Below are positions 1-10,782 of a stretch of DNA of 64,000 nucleotides, piece after piece. This stretch comes from Blepharisma stoltei (lineage: Eukaryota > Ciliophora > Heterotrichea > Heterotrichida > Blepharismidae). The stretch is taken from assembly GCA_914767885.1 (NCBI GenBank), contig CAJZBQ010000064.1:248001-312000 (forward strand), in the 5' to 3' direction. The notes beneath the pieces were generated by a model that saw only the letters and a list, made by a program, of their open reading frames with translations, was not told the origin of the DNA and did no database searches. Both the position numbers and the translations under genes were made by a program. The first letter of the stretch is position 1; each line of letters starts with the position of its first letter.

Positions 1-507
1 GTCCTCAAAGAAATCGACCCATCATATTATGATCTTAATTCTGACAACGAGCTAAACATGCTGCTAAAAAGAATAGTCACAGAAACTATCGTGGCCATTA
101 ATTCTGAAGTCTTCACACCTACAGGAATTATAGGAAACTCTATATGCAAAAAATTGACCTTAAAATCTATACAAAAAGCTTTTGGGCTGCAATTGACATC
201 AGTTTTAGAGGAAATTCAAATACAGTTTAATGTGAATGAAAGCGAAAAAGCATTGTTTGAAGTGTATGCTCTTGTAGGATCAAGCCAAAGAACTTCGATA
301 TTCCGAAATATAAGAGGGAAAGGAGCACCAATACCTTCTGTATATTTAGATTATAGAATTAGAATTAAAACAATTGGGATCAACAGAAAAGATGCATATG
401 CAGGACCATGTGAAAATTTGAGCAGGGCGAATAACATTAATGCAGAATATTGCATTTGCAAGGATTTTGAGGAAATTAAGCAGAGTTACCCTAAGCTATT
501 TGATTAA
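1..507 (+). CDS. C-terminal part of an unrecognised protein (5' end outside window)
   Basis: The frame is open from base 1 to a TAA at 505-507, so the window starts inside this gene; the ATG at 58 is probably internal. About 168 residues are visible. I recognise no domain. The sequence is mixed alpha/beta in character, without membrane segments or low-complexity runs, and has a Cys-containing C-terminal stretch (EYCICKDF). No intron or TA-flanked interruption is needed. It converges on the minus-strand Nar1-like gene with only 39 bp between the two stop codons, which is typical of the compact gene spacing here. Confidence 0.6.
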   Translation, partial: VLKEIDPSYYDLNSDNELNMLLKRIVTETIVAINSEVFTPTGIIGNSICKKLTLKSIQKAFGLQLTSVLEEIQIQFNVNESEKALFEVYALVGSSQRTSIFRNIRGKGAPIPSVYLDYRIRIKTIGINRKDAYAGPCENLSRANNINAEYCICKDFEEIKQSYPKLFD

Positions 508-546
508 TATTTTAGAATAAATAAAAGTGAAAAAGTTAATAAAGCA

Positions 547-1680
547 TTACCATATTAATGTGTTTACGTCCAAAGGCTTGAAATCACGAAATACGTTTGA
601 GCATATAGGAAGTTCTCGAATTTCTTCATTATAAAACTGAGAAATTGAAGATTCAAGATTTCCAAGAACTTCTCGATCGAATCTTGGCTGGCCTCCTCCA
701 TTCAAGCATCCAGTAGGACAAGCCATAATTTCTACATACGAATAATCAAGCTTTCCTTGCTTAATCATCCTTACGATATTTTGGATATTCTGAAATCCAC
801 TTGCAAAGCAAAATTTCAAATCACGATACTCCATTTCTAATAAATCTCTTCTTCGAGTTGTTTTTATTTCAATCGTTGGGATCTCACCATAGAGATTTTC
901 ACAAGCTTTTATAAAAATAAATTCTCCATAGCCAAGCGATCCAGATTTATGCTTTGTAGAGGAATAGAAAAGAGGTGCTTCAGGATCGGGAATGGCGTTT
1001 AAGAAGTCATTTTCATTCAGAAACTCTAACAACTCAGTAGTTGTGAGCACCAAATCGACTCCTTTTTCCATTACCGCTTCTAATTTTTTATCAAAGCAAG
1101 GCATCACAGTCACATTATAAAAATCCTGCAATGAATTTATCTCAATTTGTATCATCATAGGTGTTTTTATTCTTGAAAGACAAGGTAAAATGCACTCATC
1201 TGTTTTTTTCTCTGCAAAAAGCACAAATCCTGGGCACTCAGAGCATAATATCGGTAATCGAGATTCTCTAAACCTTTCTAAGAATTCTTGAGATGCTGCA
1301 TTCAGTGATATATCTCTGGCTAAATTCATATTAAGGACCCTTTCGACTCCCAAAGATTTCAGCTTTCCTGAGATTTTATTGAAAGCCTCTTGAGGGGAAA
1401 TATTGAAATATTTAGAAATTGCAAAAATTGTTTGCTGAGATAAGGAAATTGCCATTCTCATTTGGCCAAGATTTTTTCTAAAAATTTCTAAGGAATGCTG
1501 CTCAAGAAAAACAGCGCTAGATGAAGTAACGCAGCCGCTGCAAGCTAAGCAATCACTTAAACTCACCTGAGCTGTCTGAGCAGAACTTGTTTTAATCATT
1601 GAAGAGTGTACGGAACAATTTGCTGAAGGATTCAAAAAATCGTTCAGATCTGTGATTTTAACAATCCCTGAGAACTCCAT
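547..1680 (-). CDS. NAR1: Nar1/CIAO3-like cytosolic Fe-S assembly protein (Fe-hydrogenase-like)
   Basis: 377 residues. The N-terminal cluster ligands are visible as Cys22 plus the CLACSGC motif (Cys44, 47, 50), the arrangement typical of Nar1/IOP1. Further cysteines of the hydrogenase-like core follow in LCSECPG, MPCFDKK and ACPTGCLNGGGQ. The protein ends in Trp, as Nar1 family members commonly do. Known role of the family: a component of the cytosolic iron-sulfur assembly targeting machinery that passes 4Fe-4S clusters to apo-proteins; it is not an active hydrogenase. The start chosen is the first real ATG; a TTG three codons upstream is also open. No interruption is needed. Confidence 0.92.
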   Translation of the reverse strand: MEFSGIVKITDLNDFLNPSANCSVHSSMIKTSSAQTAQVSLSDCLACSGCVTSSSAVFLEQHSLEIFRKNLGQMRMAISLSQQTIFAISKYFNISPQEAFNKISGKLKSLGVERVLNMNLARDISLNAASQEFLERFRESRLPILCSECPGFVLFAEKKTDECILPCLSRIKTPMMIQIEINSLQDFYNVTVMPCFDKKLEAVMEKGVDLVLTTTELLEFLNENDFLNAIPDPEAPLFYSSTKHKSGSLGYGEFIFIKACENLYGEIPTIEIKTTRRRDLLEMEYRDLKFCFASGFQNIQNIVRMIKQGKLDYSYVEIMACPTGCLNGGGQPRFDREVLGNLESSISQFYNEEIRELPICSNVFRDFKPLDVNTLIW

Positions 1681-1749
1681 AATTTGCAAATTATTTTAAT
1701 ATTAAATTAATGATTGGAGAAATATGAATTTTTAAATAAATTACAAGGA

Positions 1750-2073
1750 TTTTTAGGATTATTAAAAGTCATGCGTTAGCCATGTTGATGACGCAATCAC
1801 TAAAGACCTCCCGCACGGGATGTTCTACCGCTTTTCGACTTCAGCCCAGAGAGTCTGTGCCACTTCTAGAGGAATATCTATGGGTCCTCGGATCCAAAGA
1901 ACTTTGCGAGTGCTTCCATTTCCAACCACAAAAAAGAAGCCAAAACCTACCCGGATACGCATCAGTTGGGCTTGCACTTGATTCTCGGCAAAGTCCATCC
2001 CAGCTGCCGTAGCTATAAGGTCTGGACTGATGCGCCAAGAGGGCAGGTTGACACTGGTCACTATTTTAATGTA
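1750..2073. mobile_element. Retroelement-like insertion R1 with 17-bp target-site duplication
   Basis: A GC-richer 324-bp block flanked by exact 17-bp direct repeats (TAAATAAATTACAAGGA at 1733-1749 and 2074-2090). It starts with a GGATTATTAAA head also seen in the insertion at 10239-10779 (minus strand) and at 14858. Its second half, from about 1880, matches the 10250-10445 segment of the same relative but in the opposite relative orientation, and the middle of the longer copy is missing. No protein is apparent. It lies between divergent genes. Confidence 0.75.
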
Positions 2074-2167
2074 TAAATAAATTACAAGGAAGTATTAAAT
2101 ATTTTTTTATTTAATCAAATTAAAACAAAAATATTCAAACATCATTATATAACAATAATAAACTTAC

Positions 2168-2463
2168 TAACTCCCCTCCATGAGTGAATAAAATTTTTTG
2201 TTCGCTCACGGGGGGTTAATTTTTTTTATATAAATTTCTTTATTTCAAATTTAAAAATTCCAATTTGTAAAAATTGAGAAGCAAAATTTAATTTAATTTC
2301 CGAAATTTATATTTTAAAACGCAAGCTGTTTGAAATTAATCAGAATTAGCTTATATATCAAATTTTTTTTTCAAACACAATTTTGTTCGCATACGGAGGA
2401 TGGGTTTTTGGACAAAAAAATAGGGATTTTCTAATGGTTATGTTCACTCACGGAGGGGGGAGA
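2168..2463 (-). mobile_element. MITE, CTCCGTGAGCGAAC family, intergenic copy (reverse orientation)
   Basis: Both ends carry diverged copies of CCTCCGTGAGCGAACAAAA as inverted repeats. The end-adjacent palindrome (2170-2212) and the internal extra TIR copy (about 2385-2402) appear in reverse order relative to the copy at 6076, so the element is inverted. A TA flanks the left end; the right end reads GGGGGGAGAAAG and has lost the canonical TA. It does not interrupt a gene. Confidence 0.75.
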
Positions 2464-2578
2464 AAGAAATAAAAAATGATTAGCATATGATAAAATCTAT
2501 CCCTTTTATATAATTAAATATTCTCTCCATATCTTAAACTAGAAATAAATATTTCTTAAAATTGAGTTGTTAACGAAA

Positions 2579-4093
2579 ATGGAAACAGAAAGTGCAATAT
2601 CTAGAGCTATCGATATCCTTCGAAAAACTCCTGAATCAAGATCACAAGACGATATAAACGAACTCATGGAAGCTACCAAATCAATCAAGCTTTTCAGTTC
2701 ATTAGACAACGAAGATGGAGAATCGATTCATCGAGGCTGTTGCAAAGTTCTTGTTTACGCGGAATACGAAAGAGGTGATTATATTTTCCATATTGGCGAA
2801 ACTGGGGATACTTTTTGTATCGTCATTCGTGGAAAAGTGAGGATCTTGGTACCGCCTACTAAAAAGTTTCCAAGATCGGCTATAACCAGCTCTCTGCCTA
2901 TTTTTAAATCAGACAACCTGCAATGTGTAGACACTATGGGCCCTGGATCATCATTTGGGGAATTGTCGTTACTAAGAGGAATGCCACGATCAGCAAGTAT
3001 TCAATGTGCAGAACCTACCATAGTCGCGATTCTTAAAAAATCAGATTACACAGCTCTGATTGGAACGATTCATGAAAAAAGGTTCAATGCAAAGCTAAAT
3101 TTTTTACAATCATTACCGGAATTCAAAAAATGGGCTAAAAATGCTCTATCAAAGCTGAGTTATTATTTTAAATATGAAAGTTTTTACAGAGGGCAGGCGG
3201 TATATAAAGAAGGAGATACAGTTGACAAAGTTTATGTAATAAAATCAGGAGAGTTTAAATTTACACAAAAACACACAATTTCATACGAAAAAGAACAAAA
3301 AGCTGGGGAGTATATAAATCCAAGGCTGGAGATGGCACTTAACCTATTAAAGCATTCCCCAAATAAAGTAAGAAAAAATAAAGACCTCCAAATACTTGTT
3401 AAGCAGCAAGGCGAATTTTTTGGCTTAGAAGATGTCATTAATGAGCGCCCTAAACGGCCTGTTACTTGTATGTGCAACTCACTTCTTGGAGAAGTATATG
3501 TGATCTCTGATAAAGAATTAAAAAAAAGGATCCCAAACCCAGAAACCTGAGGGTTTTTGGGTACTCAGCAAGATGCTCATGAGGAATGGCTTTCTAAAAG
3601 AATTGAATGTTTAAAAGAAATAGAAAAAAATAAACTTCAACGGCAATTTACTACAATAAGTGCCAGAAAAATATTAGACAATGCTGGAAATATACGAAAA
3701 GACCCTTATTCATATAGAGAAATGGAAAGCAGATGTGCATCTAGACTTGAAACGCCAGAAAGTCGATGCCAATCAAGACTTGAGACATTAGAAAGTAGAT
3801 ATGGAACTAGATTAAATACCGAAGAAAATAAAAGTGCAAGGTATGAGAGCAAAAATAGGTTATATACACAAGAATCAAGCACTCGAGCTCATAATGCAAG
3901 CTTTATTGATAATAATGAGTCATTTACAAAGCTGTTTCCAAATGAGAGTAATGCAAAAATAAGACCATCTACATCTTCAAGATATTCTCAGTCAACATCT
4001 CCATCAAAAACAAGGCTTTGCTTAACCCCGGAATTAAGTGGGAAAATTTTAAAGTCTCAGGCTGGTAGGCTAGGAAGGAAAAACTTTTTGTAA
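2579..4093 (+). CDS. Protein with two cyclic-nucleotide-binding domains
   Basis: 504 residues with TGA at 3548-3550 read as Trp; the frame continues unbroken to TAA. Two CNB-type beta-barrel domains are seen at roughly residues 45-180 and 190-310, including a phosphate-binding-cassette-like stretch in the first (FGELSLLRGMPRSASI). The second (QQGEFFGLEDV) is less canonical. The C-terminal 180 residues are low-complexity, with imperfect repeats such as SRLETPESRCQSRLETLESR. There is no kinase or channel region, so this could be a PKA-regulatory-like or stand-alone CNB protein; cyclic nucleotide binding is inferred from the family. The ATG at 2579 follows an AT-rich leader. Confidence 0.85.
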
Positions 4094-4145
4094 TTTTTTA
4101 ATTAATGATAATTAGCTAATTATCTTTTTTAAAGATTAATAAGAC

Positions 4146-4470
4146 TAAATCCCCCTTTAAGAAATGAGCAAGGTTTTTTATATACTCTTAAGGATTTAAT
4201 TTGATTTTCAAAAAAATTTTGTTTTGTTTTTTTAAAAAAATCCAATTTGCGAATATTTGGAAAGAAAAATCTAATTTAATTGATAAATTTTATGTTTAAG
4301 AATGCAAGCTGTGAAAAATTTAATAGAGCTATAAATTGATCTTGCTATAACGATTATTAAATACATATAAACAGAATTAATTTAGAAAATTTTTTTTCTT
4401 GCTCTTAAAGGGGGTTAATTTTCCTAATAGGGATTTTTCTAGCTTTGCTTGAAATAAATTTTTGGACAAT
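4146..4470 (-). mobile_element. MITE-like element, CCCCCTTTAAGAAATGAGC variant
   Basis: Inverted repeats CCCCCTTTAAGAAATGAGCAAG (left, after TA at 4146) and CTTGCTCTTAAAGGGGG (about 4408-4424) bound an AT-rich body, with a further degenerate outer repeat near 4450. The layout (outer repeat, short spacer, inner repeat, body) matches the other MITEs of the window in reverse orientation, but the TIR core differs. It is intergenic and degenerate, so the outer boundary is approximate. Confidence 0.5.
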
Positions 4471-4904
4471 TCAAATAAATTCATTTTATCATAAATTGGT
4501 ATTATTAAAAATTATAAATTTTCATTACGAATATCTATCAAATTATCTATCTATGGATAAATTATTAAAATCAAAAGCAATTAAGCAAGCGAAAATGACT
4601 GAATAAAACAAGAGAAAAATATTTCATATTAAATAAATATAACCTTGAGATAGGCAGCCGTGCAACTTGAAATAGCCTGAAATGCAATTATCTATTAATT
4701 TAATGACTGCAAAATACTTATTATAAAGCTCATAAATTAACTAAAAAAGATTTCTTTAAAACATACATTTCTTATTACAAGAGATCTTTTACCTATTTGA
4801 TGATCATGTTTCAATGATTATTATCAGTTCATTTTAGCTTTATTTAGCAATAAATCTAAATGATATTCATATATATAAAATTCTCTCTCCATATTAGTTT
4901 AACT
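4471..4904. other. AT-rich intergenic region
   Basis: Very AT-rich with stops in all frames and no recognisable RNA or repeat. It is presumed to hold the upstream region of the HEAT-repeat gene. Confidence 0.5.
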
Positions 4905-7299
4905 ATGGAAGCATCAAACTTATTCTATGGAGTGATAGACACTAAATCTTATTTAAACGTCGACGACATCAATGGAATAGGTCTCGGTAGCTTTCCCAAA
5001 AAATTCCAAGACCCCTCAATAGACTTCGCACTCTTCAAAATCGCTACATATGCCCAAACCGAACTGGTACCAGAAAAAATTAATTTTGTTAGAGAAATTT
5101 CAGACACTTGCAGAGAGCTTGGTCCTTACTCTGAAGAATTTATAATTCCTATAATAAATTCTCTTACAGACGAATCAAGCGAAATAAAAATTTTACTGGC
5201 ATCAAAAATTCCTGATTTAACCTCATTTTTTGTCCAGGAAACTAGAAATTTTCAAGCCATTAACAAAGGGATCATCCCAGTAATCAAAAAACTGCTATCA
5301 GATGAAATTGATGTGTCAAAGGCGATGGTTGATAATTTATTGTCAATCGCATCATTAATGAGCTTTGAATTAATTCAAAGTGAGCTGTCTGACATTATTA
5401 ATGAAATGCTGAAAGATGAAAACAATGAAGAAGATATCGCAATTGGGATTGATTTAGTAAAAGGGTTAATGAAAACACATGGAATTGGGGTTTGGCAACT
5501 TTATATTGCTGAAGTGCTAGAAAGGCTAATACAAAGCAATTCAATTAAAATTAAAAAGAGCTTAATTGGAGTACTGGGGACTGCATGCGAAACTTTTCCT
5601 TATGAATATGTGAAAGATGAAATAATCCAAATGTTCTTAACTCTCTCACAAGATGGAAATTGGGGAATAAGAAAAGCTTGCTCAGAAGCAATTATCCCCT
5701 TTTTCAAGGTCTGTGATGCAGAAACCCTAAACAAGTTCATTTTACCAGTTTTTTATAAATTTTTAAAAGATAAGTCAAAATGGGTCCAGCAAGAATCCCA
5801 AAATCTTCTCCCACAAGTAATAGTCTATTTCAAAGGCGAAATCCCAGAAAAGCTAATAAAAACATATTGTACAATCCCAGACGCAACTGATGCAGCTTAT
5901 TTCCGAGCATTTTATTTCCCAGGGGTTTTGTTGAAATTAGGTAAAGAGTCTTGGAATGATTTGAAAAAATTATTTATGAAACTCTGCACATCAGAATTTA
6001 AAATAAAAATGTGCATTGCTTCTTCTTTGCATGAAATAGCCAAAATTTTAGGATCTGAAACAACAGAAAAAGATTTACTCCCCCCCCCCCCCTCCGTGAG
6101 CGAACAAAACCATTAGAAAAATCGCCATTTTTTGACCAAAAACCCACCCTCCGTGAGTGAACAAAAATTTTTTTTAATAAAAAAATTTAATGGAAAAAAA
6201 TTTTGATATATAAGTGATAATTAGTATAATGAAATCTAGAGCTAATTCTGTTTAATTTTAAACAAATTGCGTTTTAAAACATAAATTTTGCAAATTAAAT
6301 TAATATTTGCTTCCCAATTTTTGCAAATTAGGATTTTTTTAAATTTCGAAAAAAATATTTTTTATAAAATTTATATATAAATTTTTTTTTAAAAAAAAAA
6401 ATTAAACCCCCCTCCGTGAGCGAACAAAATTTTTTTGTTCGCTCACGGAGGGGGGGGGGGAGTTAGTTGAATTTTTAGAAGATTTTATTAAAAATGACTC
6501 AACAAAATCTAAAGCCTTGACTATTCTAGCTAAATTTTTAGTAGAAGTAAAAGACTCAAGAATCAAAGAAAAGTTTTTGGTTTATTTTAAAGAAATGGCG
6601 GACTCAAATAACTGGAGGGTTCGTGAACTTTTAGCAGGGGAATTACATGAGTTGATTCCTGTTTATAATAGAGATATTCTTAATGGGGAAATTTTCAATA
6701 TAATTCAAAATCTATGCAGAGATAGTGTTAATATTGTAAGGAAAAAAGCGTGCAGAAGCTTAGGAAATATTGCACTTTTTATGATAAACCAAAAACAAGG
6801 AGAAAACTATATAAATTTAATCAAAAATATTGCAAAGGATTCAAATTGCCATATAAGGATTGGCTTTGTTGAGGCAGCAAAAAGTTTATGCATGGATTAT
6901 GAACTTTTTATAGAGAATTTTAAAGAAAATATTGAAGAAATTTCAAAGGATCCTGTGAATAATATAAGACTGGCTTGTACAGATCTCATAAAGCTTGGAG
7001 TGAAGTATAACTCAGCAGAGTTTTGGCAAGAAATTAAAGGTGAAATGTCAAGAGATTATGATGAAGACGTCAAATACGAATTAATTGGAAAGTATGAAAA
7101 ATCTCGTGGGGTTGAGCCATTAGAGCCTGGCCATGGAGAAAATTTCATATTATTCCCACCTGTATTTAGGTCAATTCATGCAATAGAAACAGTAGATAAA
7201 ACAGAACTGATTTCTCCTGTTGAAGCGAAACTAGTAGCAATATCAAGCTATATTGAGTTAGAAAATCACATGCCGAAAGATATAGAGCTATCAGCATAA
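4905..7299 (+). CDS. HEAT-repeat protein, PP4R1/PP2A-A-like phosphatase regulatory subunit, split by a MITE
   Basis: Coding segments 4905-6077 and 6466-7299 join in frame (2007 nt, 668 residues) after removal of the MITE. The whole protein is an array of HEAT-type helical repeats, with typical helix pairs such as NWGIRKACSEAIIPFF and VRKKACRSLGNIALF. It most resembles protein phosphatase 4 regulatory subunit 1 or the PP2A scaffold subunit; the family acts as a scaffold linking the catalytic subunit to substrates. The start is the ATG before EASNLF; an in-frame ATG 45 nt upstream would add hydrophobic residues and looks like leader. Without IES removal the second half could not be made. Confidence 0.82.
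6076..6463 (+). mobile_element. MITE acting as an IES inside the HEAT-repeat gene (388 bp)
   Basis: Flanked by TA at 6076-6077 and 6464-6465; removing one TA-to-TA unit restores the frame exactly. Ends read CTCCCCCC... and ...GGGGGGAGT with the TIR core CCTCCGTGAGCGAACAAAA. An extra TIR copy lies about 65 bp in from the left, and the right end is a palindrome of two TIRs. The AT-rich body contains the stretch TTTTGATATATAAGTGATAA shared with other copies. It encodes no protein, so it is non-autonomous. Nearly identical copies are at 24050-24442 and 36839-37226. Confidence 0.9.
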
Positions 7300-7375
7300 A
7301 TAACAAATAATTAATATAAAATTTCATAAACTTGCTTATCAGCAAAAATTTAAATTGATTATGAATTTGAAATAT

Positions 7376-7857
7376 ACATTAAAATGATATGGCTAACCAA
7401 TCCACCATAAAAATCTTGTAGCTGACACCTCACAGAGAGGATAGTGTTCGGGAATGTGTATCCAGCAGGATTTTCTTGGTTTGGTGAGCGTAATGTAAAG
7501 TTGGCCAACTACAAGCTTTACTACAATGCCAAGTTTTTACCTCAGTGGGAAATGGGTTCAAGAGTTGGAAAGAGATCTCACAGCAAAACCAGTGATATTC
7601 ATTTTGACCAATTTGGACTGTTTTCCAGAGGTTACGTCCTGGCTGTGACTAGACCAGAAAATTTGATCATTTGAATGCAACCCTATTTAATGTGCGACAC
7701 GACGACAAAACTCTACCATCACCGGAGAGCGAGTGTAGGAGCAACTTTTTCGATGTCCTGAAATGCCAACTGGCGAGCAGGTGGAAGGCGTTAGTGGTGG
7801 ATATAGCCCTTGTAGAATTATATAGAGCTTCTCTATAAGCATTAATAACTAACTTGG
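7376..7857. mobile_element. Probable retroelement-like insertion R11, GC-richer than its flanks
   Basis: The block from about 7395 to 7830 is clearly less AT-rich than its surroundings, like the other insertions of this class. A near-repeat (TTATGAATTTGAAATAT at 7359-7375 and TTATGGATTTAAAATAT at 7858-7874, 15 of 17 matching) could be an aged target-site duplication, but this is weak. An open stretch from 7444 to 7671 ends in TGA and is not recognisable. The rest, to the kinase at 8290, is AT-rich spacer. Confidence 0.4.
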
Positions 7858-8289
7858 TTATGGATTTAAAATATCAGACTTTTTCAACACCATTTTTTTG
7901 TTATTTATTCATATTGGTATAAACTTCATTTATTATTAAATTAATATTTGAATTAAAGGTTTCATCAGTTTTTTCTTCAAAAATATATTGCTAACTTTAG
8001 ATAGGCTGACTTAGAATTAATATAGCATGATTCTTATAGAGTGCAAATCTTAGCTATTCCGGAATAATCAGACAGCTATTAAATCGTAATTTTCGATTTA
8101 ATTATTCGTTAGATCATCGAAACAATTTAATGCTGTTTTATTAACTTCCCAAGGCTTTTCTGAGATATATATCTATCATTAAGCAGCTAAAATCTATATT
8201 CTGTTACGTCGAAATTAAACCAATTATTATTCCGACATTATTTTAGAAAGTTGGCGATATTAGACTTATATTTATAAAATAAGAATTTA

Positions 8290-9660
8290 ATGGGAAACAA
8301 CGTAGATGCAGTCCTAGAAGGAGGCAAGAATCATCAATTAATGAAGCCCTCTGACTTCAAATTCCATTACCTCATAGGTAAAGGAGGGTTTGGCCGTGTG
8401 TGGAAAGGAGAGTTAAAAAGAACAAAGCAAGTTTTTGCAATAAAAGAGATGCAGAAGTCACGAATTGTAAGCAAAAGAAGCGTTGGTTCAGTTATGAATG
8501 AGAGGAAACTGCTTTCAATCATAAAGCATCCTTTCATTGTCAACATGGAGTATGCATGGCAAGATATAAACAATTTATATTTAGCCATGGACTATGTACC
8601 TGGTGGTGATTTAAGGTACCATTTAATAAAAAATGAAAGATTTACAGAAAAACAAACAAAATTTTTTGTAGCGTGTATTGTTACTGGATTAGAATATATA
8701 CACTTGAATGGGATTATCCATAGAGATATTAAGCCTGAGAACTTGGTGCTTGACTCAAGAGGATATGTAAAAATAGCAGATTTTGGAATCGCAAAGAGGA
8801 TTGGCCCTTGGCTTGAAAGAGAAAGTTCTGGGACACCTGGATATATGGCTCCAGAAGTAATGTGCAGCAAAATGCATGGATTTGCTGCAGATTTTTTTGC
8901 ATTAGGTGCGGTAACTTTTGAATTTATGACAGGTTATCGACCCTATTGGGGAAGAAACAGAAGAGAATTAAAAGATATCATGTTAAGCCAGCAAGTACAG
9001 CTGAAAAGAAAAGACATTCCAGAAGGATGGTCTTATGAAGCTGCAGATTTTATAAATAAACTTTTAAAAAGGAAACCTGAGGAAAGACTTGGTTTTAATG
9101 GCCCGCAAGAGGTAAAAAATCATCAATGGCTTCGAGACTACAATTGGAAAGACCTATTTTCTAAAAAAATTGAAGCACCTTTTAAGCCAGGCAGAAAAGA
9201 TGATAATTTCGATAAAACTGCTCACCCAACCCCTCCTTAAGCGAGCAAAAAATTGGAAAATCCCTATTTTTGCCTAAAACCCACTCGTGAGCGAGCAAAG
9301 ATTTTTTAATATAAAACTTATTTTGATATATAAATGATTGTTAGTATAAAGAAAATTTCTAGCTAATTCTGTTTAAATTTTAAACAATTGCATTTTAAAA
9401 CATAAATTCTACAAATTTAATTAATTTTGCTTTAAAATTATTTCTAATATGGATTTTTTTAAATTTCTAAAAAAATTAACCCTCAGAGAGCAAACTAATT
9501 TTTTTTTTGTTTGCTCACAGAGAAGGGGAGTCAGGAAGATTGGCTTGACGATATGGACAGCAAAACCTTTAATACTTCTTTGCAAGACCTATTTGAAGGC
9601 TTTGCTTTTGACAACAAAAAAAATCATGGAAGCGATGAGAATACTCAGCTATTGAGTTAA
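8290..9660 (+). CDS. AGC-group Ser/Thr protein kinase (YANK/STK32-like), split by a MITE
   Basis: Segments 8290-9222 and 9532-9660 join in frame (353 residues). Kinase hallmarks: glycine loop GKGGFGRV, lysine in AIKEM, HRDIKPEN, DFG in KIADFGIAKR, and a PE motif in GYMAPE. An AGC-type tail (PFKPGRKDDNFDK) precedes the interruption, and the last 43 codons lie beyond the MITE. There is no PH or other extra domain. Function is inferred only at the family level: cytosolic or membrane-associated Ser/Thr phosphorylation. MGNN at the N-terminus places Gly at position 2, compatible with but not proof of N-myristoylation. An alternative TA-to-TA excision (9211/9550) would also be in frame, with a shorter tail. 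Confidence 0.88.
9223..9531 (+). mobile_element. MITE with CA rather than TA flanks inside the kinase gene (309 bp)
   Basis: Diverged CCTCCGTGAGCGAAC-family element: left end CCCAACCCCTCCTTAAGCGAGC, an internal TIR copy at about 9282, and a right-end palindrome ending GAGAAGGGGAGT. The dinucleotide at both junctions is CA (9223-9224 and 9532-9533; TCA on both sides). Excision there gives a continuous kinase tail reading DKTAQEDWLDDM. Confidence 0.75.
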
Positions 9661-9675
9661 TTGCTAAAATAATAT

Positions 9676-9763
9676 TATTGTTAGTTAGGATGACTAGCAC
9701 GGGTGTTTTTTTGGCTTGCCGATAAGCCAAAAACCCCCGTGCTAGTCATTCTAACTAACAATA
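9676..9763. repeat. 88-bp near-perfect palindrome with TA ends
   Basis: Arms of about 41 bp (TATTGTTAGTTAGGATGACT... and its complement) surround a short GCCGAT centre, with two or three mismatches or length differences. Both ends are TA. It lies 15 bp after the kinase stop codon. It could be a tiny foldback element or IES, or a transcript 3' hairpin; sequence alone does not decide. Confidence 0.8.
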
Positions 9764-10238
9764 AATTAAATATTCTCAAAATTATCATTCTTAAACCTAA
9801 ACAAGCTATTTATTTTATTTTCGAGCAAAAACTAAAAGACAAAAAACGATTCTCAAATAATGTTTCTGATTAGGGGCAGAACTCATTTATTATGAGATTA
9901 ATTAAATTAACATTTTAAGTAGCCATGCCTAATGGCAATCTTAAATTCTTTACAGCATTCTGTTACTGCTTGCAGGCTTTAAAATCAATTTTATTATGAA
10001 AGATAATGGGCAAAATATTAATTATATAAAACTGAGCATCTTTGGTTTAGGATCTAGTAAATATAAAATAGAATAAATCGATTTAATTCAAATCTTATCT
10101 TATCTTCAAAAAATAATACCTTTCTGAGAAATTAATAAAAATTATTTTCAGCTTAAATTTATTGCCTGCAAAATTATTATTGAATTTTATTATCTTATTT
10201 ACAATAAACTAAAAATGAAATCATTATATATCTTAATT
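9764..10238. other. AT-rich intergenic region
   Basis: No gene, RNA or clear repeat is seen; stops occur in every frame under TGA = Trp. Confidence 0.5.
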
Positions 10239-10779
10239 GAGGAATGCCCATAGGTCCTCGGATCCAAAGGACGTTGTTGAGCACCTCCATTTCCAATCAC
10301 AGAAAAGCAGCCCAAAACCTACCCGGATACGCATCTCTTGGGCCTGCACTTGATTCTCGGCTCGGAGTCCATCCCAATTTTCCTAGCCATAAAGTCTGGA
10401 CTGCTGCGCAAAGAGGGCAGGCTGACACGCGCCGCCATTCTAATGTACCGAGAAACTGGGGTTTCGACCCAGACCACAAGGAAACAATCTTTTTCCTGTA
10501 GCTACCAAAGAAAAACACTTCAACACCCAATAGACTCCAAATCTCCATGGAATCAAGCTACTCCAATCGCCCGTAGCAGGGCCGCAGAAATCCATAAGCC
10601 GCCCACTGAAGACTGAAGCCTCAAGGCAAGGAGGAGACAAAAGGTACCGGAAAGGCACTCGCAAGAGGGATAGATCCTCTAGACTGGAGTCGAAAAGCGG
10701 TAGGACCTCCCATACCAGAGGTCTTTGGTGACTGCATCACCAATATGGCTAGCGCCTGACTTTAATAATCCAGATCTTA
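10239..10779 (-). mobile_element. Retroelement-like insertion R2 (longer relative of R1)
   Basis: A GC-rich 541-bp block. ATCTTAATT occurs at both flanks (10230-10238 and 10780-10788), a probable 9-bp target-site duplication. Read on the minus strand it begins GGATTATTAAAGTC like R1 and ends ...GACCTATGGGCATTCC. No long ORF under TGA = Trp is convincing; the open stretches at 10244-10616 are not recognisable. It ends inside the last codons of the small Cys-rich gene, so the duplication overlaps that gene's stop codon. Confidence 0.65.
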
Positions 10780-10782
10780 ATC

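Noticed and set aside
1825-2061. Overlapping open frames on both strands in GC-rich blocks (also at 10244-10664, 16837-17121, 40704-40952, 51967-52161)
   Set aside because: They lie inside duplication-flanked insertions, are mutually overlapping on both strands and show no recognisable protein; GC-rich sequence opens frames by chance.
2567-3550. Cyclic-nucleotide-binding protein ending at TGA 3548
   Set aside because: TGA is Trp here; the frame continues without a gap to TAA at 4091-4093.
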